From assembly GCA_013695005.1 (NCBI GenBank), contig JACDBJ010000413.1, forward strand, positions 1 to 7,619: 7,619 bases of DNA. Reading direction: 5' to 3'. Both the position numbers and the translations under genes were made by a program. Of this stretch, positions 6,060 to 7,619 are shown in pieces. Under the pieces are notes generated by a model, which saw only the letters and a program-made list of their open reading frames with translations, was not told the origin of the DNA and made no database searches. Each line of letters begins with the position of its first letter. Position 1 is the first letter of the stretch. This stretch comes from Pseudonocardiales bacterium (GTDB lineage Bacteria > Actinomycetota > Actinomycetes > Mycobacteriales > Pseudonocardiaceae).

Positions 6060-7334
6060 CTAGCGGGTGATCGTCTCGTCGCGGCCCGGTCCGACGCCGA
6101 TGGCCGAGATGCGCGCCCCGGACAGCTCTTCCACGCGCTGCACGTAGGCCCTGGCGTTAACCGGCAGCTCGCCGAAGGTGCGGCAGTCCGACAGGTCCTC
6201 CCACCAGCCGGGGAGCTCCTCGTACACCGGGACGGCGTGGTGCATGTCGGTCTGGGTCATGGGCATCTCGTCGGTGCGCCGCCCGTCGACGTCGTAGGCC
6301 ACGCAGACCGGCACCCGCTCCAGGCCGGACAGCACATCGAGCTTGGTCAGGAAGAAGTCGGTGATGCCGTTGACCCTGGCGGCGTAGCGGGCGATCACCG
6401 AGTCGAACCAGCCGCAGCGGCGTTCCCGGCCGGTGGTGACACCGACCTCCCCGCCGGCCTTGCGCAGGTGCTCACCCATGGCGTCGGTCAGCTCGGTCGG
6501 GAACGGACCCGAGCCGACGCGGGTGGTGTACGCCTTGAGGATGCCGATCACCCTGCTGATCCGGATCGGCCCGATCCCGGAGCCCACCGCCGCGCCGCCG
6601 GCCGTCGGGTTGGACGAGGTGACGTAGGGGTAGGTGCCGTGGTCGACGTCGAGCAGCGTGCCTTGGCTGCCCTCCAGCAGCACCGTCTCACCCGCGTCCA
6701 GCGCCTGGTTGAGCAGCAGCCGGGTGTCGGCGATGCGCGGCTCGATCTCGCGGCCGGCGGCGAGCACGCTGTCCACCACCTCGTCGACGTCCAGCGCCTT
6801 GCGGTTGTAGACCTTGACCAGCACCTGGTTCTTGAAGTCCAGCGCGGCCTCCACCTTCTCGCGGAGGATCTTCGCGTCGAGCAGGTCGGCGACCCGCACG
6901 CCGACCCTGGCCACCTTGTCCTGGTAAGCGGGCCCGATACCGCGGCCGGTGGTGCCGATCTTGGCCTTGCCGAGGTAGCGCTCGGTGACTTTGTCGATCT
7001 CCACGTGGTACGGCATGATCAAGTGCGCGTCGGCGGAGACGATCAGGTTGGCGGCGTCGACGTGGCGCGCCTCGAGTCCGGCGAGCTCGTCGAGCAGCAC
7101 CGTGGGATTGACCACCACACCGTTGCCGATCACGTTGCGAACGCTCGGGTTGAGGATGCCGGACGGGATCAGGTGCAGCGCGAAATCCTGCCCGTCGGGT
7201 AATACCACGGTGTGGCCGGCGTTGTTGCCGCCCTGGTAGCGCACGACCCACTGGACCTGGCCGCCGAGTAGGTCGGTCGCCTTGCCCTTGCCCTCGTCGC
7301 CCCATTGGGCGCCGATGACCACGATCGCCGGCAT
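6060..7334 (-). CDS. purA: Adenylosuccinate synthetase
   Basis: Joins IMP and aspartate using GTP to make adenylosuccinate, the committed step from IMP to AMP, in the cytoplasm. The 424 residues match the usual bacterial length. Signatures in order: WGDEGKGK (11-18) with catalytic D13, GGNNAGHTV with catalytic H41, GTTGRGIGPAY (127-137), EGSQGTLLDVDHGTYPYVTS (221-240), TTGRERRCGWFD (300-311), TKLDVLSG (330-337, guanine recognition) and GVGPGRDETI near the C-terminus. No key residue is missing. The start is ATG at 7334, giving the standard MPAIVVIGAQWGDEGKG opening; the upstream GGGG is at best a weak ribosome binding site. The gene is monocistronic in appearance, divergent from the partial gene at 7419 and convergent with the antiporter gene. 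Confidence 0.98.
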   Translation of the reverse strand: MPAIVVIGAQWGDEGKGKATDLLGGQVQWVVRYQGGNNAGHTVVLPDGQDFALHLIPSGILNPSVRNVIGNGVVVNPTVLLDELAGLEARHVDAANLIVSADAHLIMPYHVEIDKVTERYLGKAKIGTTGRGIGPAYQDKVARVGVRVADLLDAKILREKVEAALDFKNQVLVKVYNRKALDVDEVVDSVLAAGREIEPRIADTRLLLNQALDAGETVLLEGSQGTLLDVDHGTYPYVTSSNPTAGGAAVGSGIGPIRISRVIGILKAYTTRVGSGPFPTELTDAMGEHLRKAGGEVGVTTGRERRCGWFDSVIARYAARVNGITDFFLTKLDVLSGLERVPVCVAYDVDGRRTDEMPMTQTDMHHAVPVYEELPGWWEDLSDCRTFGELPVNARAYVQRVEELSGARISAIGVGPGRDETITR

Positions 7335-7418
7335 GTGCTTCGACCCCGCTCCTGGGCTGCGCGAACCGGCAGAGGGTAACTCAGCGGGCGCTCATCCAGC
7401 CGGGTCGAGCACGGTCGT
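7335..7418. promoter_or_regulatory. Divergent promoter region between purA and the partial right-hand gene
   Basis: These 84 bp must hold the promoter for purA, and probably one for the divergent gene. On the purA strand, TACCCT at 7373-7378 is the best -10 candidate (TANNNT), about 39 nt from the purA start, but no convincing -35 element is at the right distance. A PurR box or riboswitch is not recognisable in so short a stretch. The exact sites are uncertain. Confidence 0.3.
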
Positions 7419-7619
7419 GTGAGACTCCCGCGCGTGGACGGGCTGATCGTGCTGGCGTGCGGCGGCGCTGGCGCACCGCCCGGGCTTGCGCACGTCGACC
7501 TGCCGGCCCGGCCCGATGACGACGCGGTGGGTGAGGTGCTGGCGGACCACGACCCGGCGAGGGTGGTGGTCGCCGGCGGCGATGCCGACCTCGCCGCGGT
7601 GGTGCGCCACCTGCTGCGG
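7419..7619 (+). CDS. Partial protein, possibly diacylglycerol-kinase-like; cut by right window edge
   Basis: The first 67 codons of a gene running off the right edge. From GTG at 7419 the protein reads MRLPRVDGLIVLACGGAG and continues through an acidic segment (PARPDDDAVGEVLAD) to RVVVAGGDADLAAVVRHLLR. The hydrophobic strand, then a GGD loop, then a helix resembles the N-terminal half of diacylglycerol/sphingosine kinase catalytic domains (canonical GGDGT). I recall such a gene beside purA in related actinomycetes, but this is memory and not a search. The canonical GT after GGD is replaced by AD, so activity is doubtful, or the match may be spurious. A second GTG at 7434 is an equally possible start; neither has a clear ribosome binding site. 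Third positions are strongly G/C, supporting a real gene. Confidence 0.55.
   Translation, partial: MRLPRVDGLIVLACGGAGAPPGLAHVDLPARPDDDAVGEVLADHDPARVVVAGGDADLAAVVRHLLR

Noticed and set aside
4711..6063. Plus-strand frame overlapping the antiporter
   Set aside because: It is an Arg/Gly-rich shadow with no motif; the antiporter frame carries all the family signatures.
6042..7202. Plus-strand frame antisense to purA
   Set aside because: It is a shadow of purA, whose full set of motifs is on the other strand.
7392..7610. Minus-strand 72-codon frame at the right edge
   Set aside because: It opposes the plus-strand partial gene, which has better third-position bias and a plausible fold; this frame is His/Arg-rich with no domain.

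Overview
The window is GC-rich throughout, with strong G/C preference at third codon positions, frequent GTG starts and few clear Shine-Dalgarno sites. Together with an actinomycete-type helix-turn-helix/TPR regulator, this points to a high-GC actinobacterium. My guess is a Pseudonocardiaceae-like genus, from overall gene style rather than any comparison. I see no mobile element, CRISPR array, rRNA or tRNA.

Layout from left to right. (1) The reverse strand carries purD (GAR synthetase), cut by the left edge. Upstream of it in the same direction is a 424-residue XRE-type regulator (1183-2457). The regulator's reading frame appears to be broken at a G5 run just before its stop; a coding-like out-of-frame tail continues to 1113, only 19 bp before purD. 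(2) A roughly 230-bp gene-free interval (2458-2690) holds two inverted repeats and separates the regulator from a small divergent orphan gene (about 91 residues, rich in Trp and Tyr). (3) A glycerophosphodiester phosphodiesterase gene (3100-4101, +) converges on a 90-residue UBP-type zinc-finger gene (4115-4387, -). (4) The zinc-finger gene is divergent from a CPA1-type Na+/H+ antiporter gene (4409-5980, +), with only 21 bp between the two start codons. (5) A strong 12-bp hairpin on the antiporter stop codon separates it from convergent purA (adenylosuccinate synthetase, 6060-7334, -). (6) Divergent from purA, the first 67 codons of a possible diacylglycerol-kinase-like protein run off the right edge.

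Functionally, the window is two housekeeping purine genes (purD in IMP synthesis, purA at the branch to AMP) bracketing a mixed set: a regulator, an orphan protein, a lipid-headgroup hydrolase, a zinc-finger/antiporter pair and, outside purA, a possible lipid-kinase relative. Apart from the two purine genes I see no single pathway uniting them. No novel system is proven. The most informative oddities are the probable frameshift in the regulator, the zinc-finger/antiporter pair with its very tight divergent arrangement, and the unrecognised small protein next to the regulator.
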